Source: Pseudomonadota bacterium (GTDB taxonomy: Bacteria; Pseudomonadota; Gammaproteobacteria; Halothiobacillales; Halothiobacillaceae). From it: a DNA stretch of 7,054 nt. This document shows, piece by piece, positions 6,976-7,054 of the stretch. The notes under the pieces were generated by a model. The model did no database searches. It saw only the letters and a list, made by a program, of their open reading frames with translations, and had not been told where the DNA came from. The translations under genes were made by a program, and so were the position numbers. The stretch is from assembly GCA_021795795.1 (NCBI GenBank), contig JAJYPA010000435.1:1-7054 (forward strand), written 5' to 3'. Numbering within the stretch: position 1 is the first letter of the stretch; every line of letters begins with the position of its first letter.

Positions 6976-7054
6976 ACGCGGCCGGCTGCTCGTTTGCCTG
7001 CCCGGCGAACCAGACCAGGAGCGCGTGAAGGCGCTGCTGCACCGCTGGTATCTT
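6902..7054 (+). CDS. Possible YgjP/DUF45-type metal-dependent hydrolase, N-terminal part (3' end outside window)
   Basis: A frame without a stop runs from 6776 to the window end. Its last 51 codons look coding: a short beta-rich stretch (YRLKLLPG, SVTLARGRLLVCLPG) followed by a helix, ERVKALLHRWYL. That order, strands ending in a Pro-Gly turn, then a helix finishing in WY, is what I associate with the N-terminal part of the YgjP/DUF45 zinc metallopeptidase family. The HExxH-like catalytic motif would be farther downstream, outside the window, so the assignment cannot be confirmed. The start is uncertain: GTG 6902 lies 9 nt after GGGAG (6888-6892), TTG 6899 lies 6 nt after it, and ATG 6833 has only a GAGG 2 nt upstream and adds residues that do not look coding. 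It is separated from the lyase gene by about 150 nt, so it may have its own promoter, though none is evident. Confidence 0.5.
   Translation, partial: MCSSGCGRQYRLKLLPGKMPSVTLARGRLLVCLPGEPDQERVKALLHRWYL

Noticed and set aside
1..7054. CRISPR array, tRNA or rRNA genes
   Set aside because: I saw no regularly spaced direct repeats, no tRNA-like cloverleaf with the conserved T-arm, and no rRNA signature on either strand.

Overview
The window looks like chromosomal DNA of a moderate-GC, Gram-negative gammaproteobacterium-like acidophile. The style of the transposase, the cellulose genes and the MalY/PatB gene reminds me of Acidithiobacillus, but that is an impression from protein sequence, not a database match. 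All genes read on the + strand.

Region 1 (1-715) is the right-hand part of an IS3-family insertion sequence. It holds the 3' part of the DDE transposase gene (orfB), a non-coding tail of about 80 nt, and the right terminal inverted repeat ending at about 712-715. Region 2 (about 719-5572) is the distal part of a bacterial cellulose synthesis (bcs) operon: the 3' remnant of bcsB, then intact bcsC and intact bcsZ. The IS abuts bcsB, so about 60% of the gene, including the signal peptide and first carbohydrate-binding/flavodoxin-like modules, is missing from this side. If this is the only bcsB copy, the inner-membrane BcsA-BcsB synthase should be broken, although the export porin (BcsC) and periplasmic glucanase (BcsZ) are open. 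Region 3 (5585-6748) is a complete MalY/PatB-type PLP-dependent C-S lyase, placed 12 nt after bcsZ with a strong ribosome binding site, so it is probably co-transcribed. Region 4 (6749-7054) is a short non-coding stretch followed by the start of a gene that leaves the window and resembles a YgjP/DUF45-type metallopeptidase.

The genes are very tightly packed: bcsB and bcsC are 1 nt apart, bcsC and bcsZ overlap by ATGA, and bcsZ and the lyase are 12 nt apart. In a working operon BcsA-BcsB would make and extrude the glucan, BcsC would carry it through the periplasm and outer membrane, and BcsZ would trim it.

The two observations most worth following are the IS disruption of bcsB and an Asp-to-Asn change in BcsZ at the residue that aligns with the catalytic base (E. 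coli Asp243). I see no wholly new system here.
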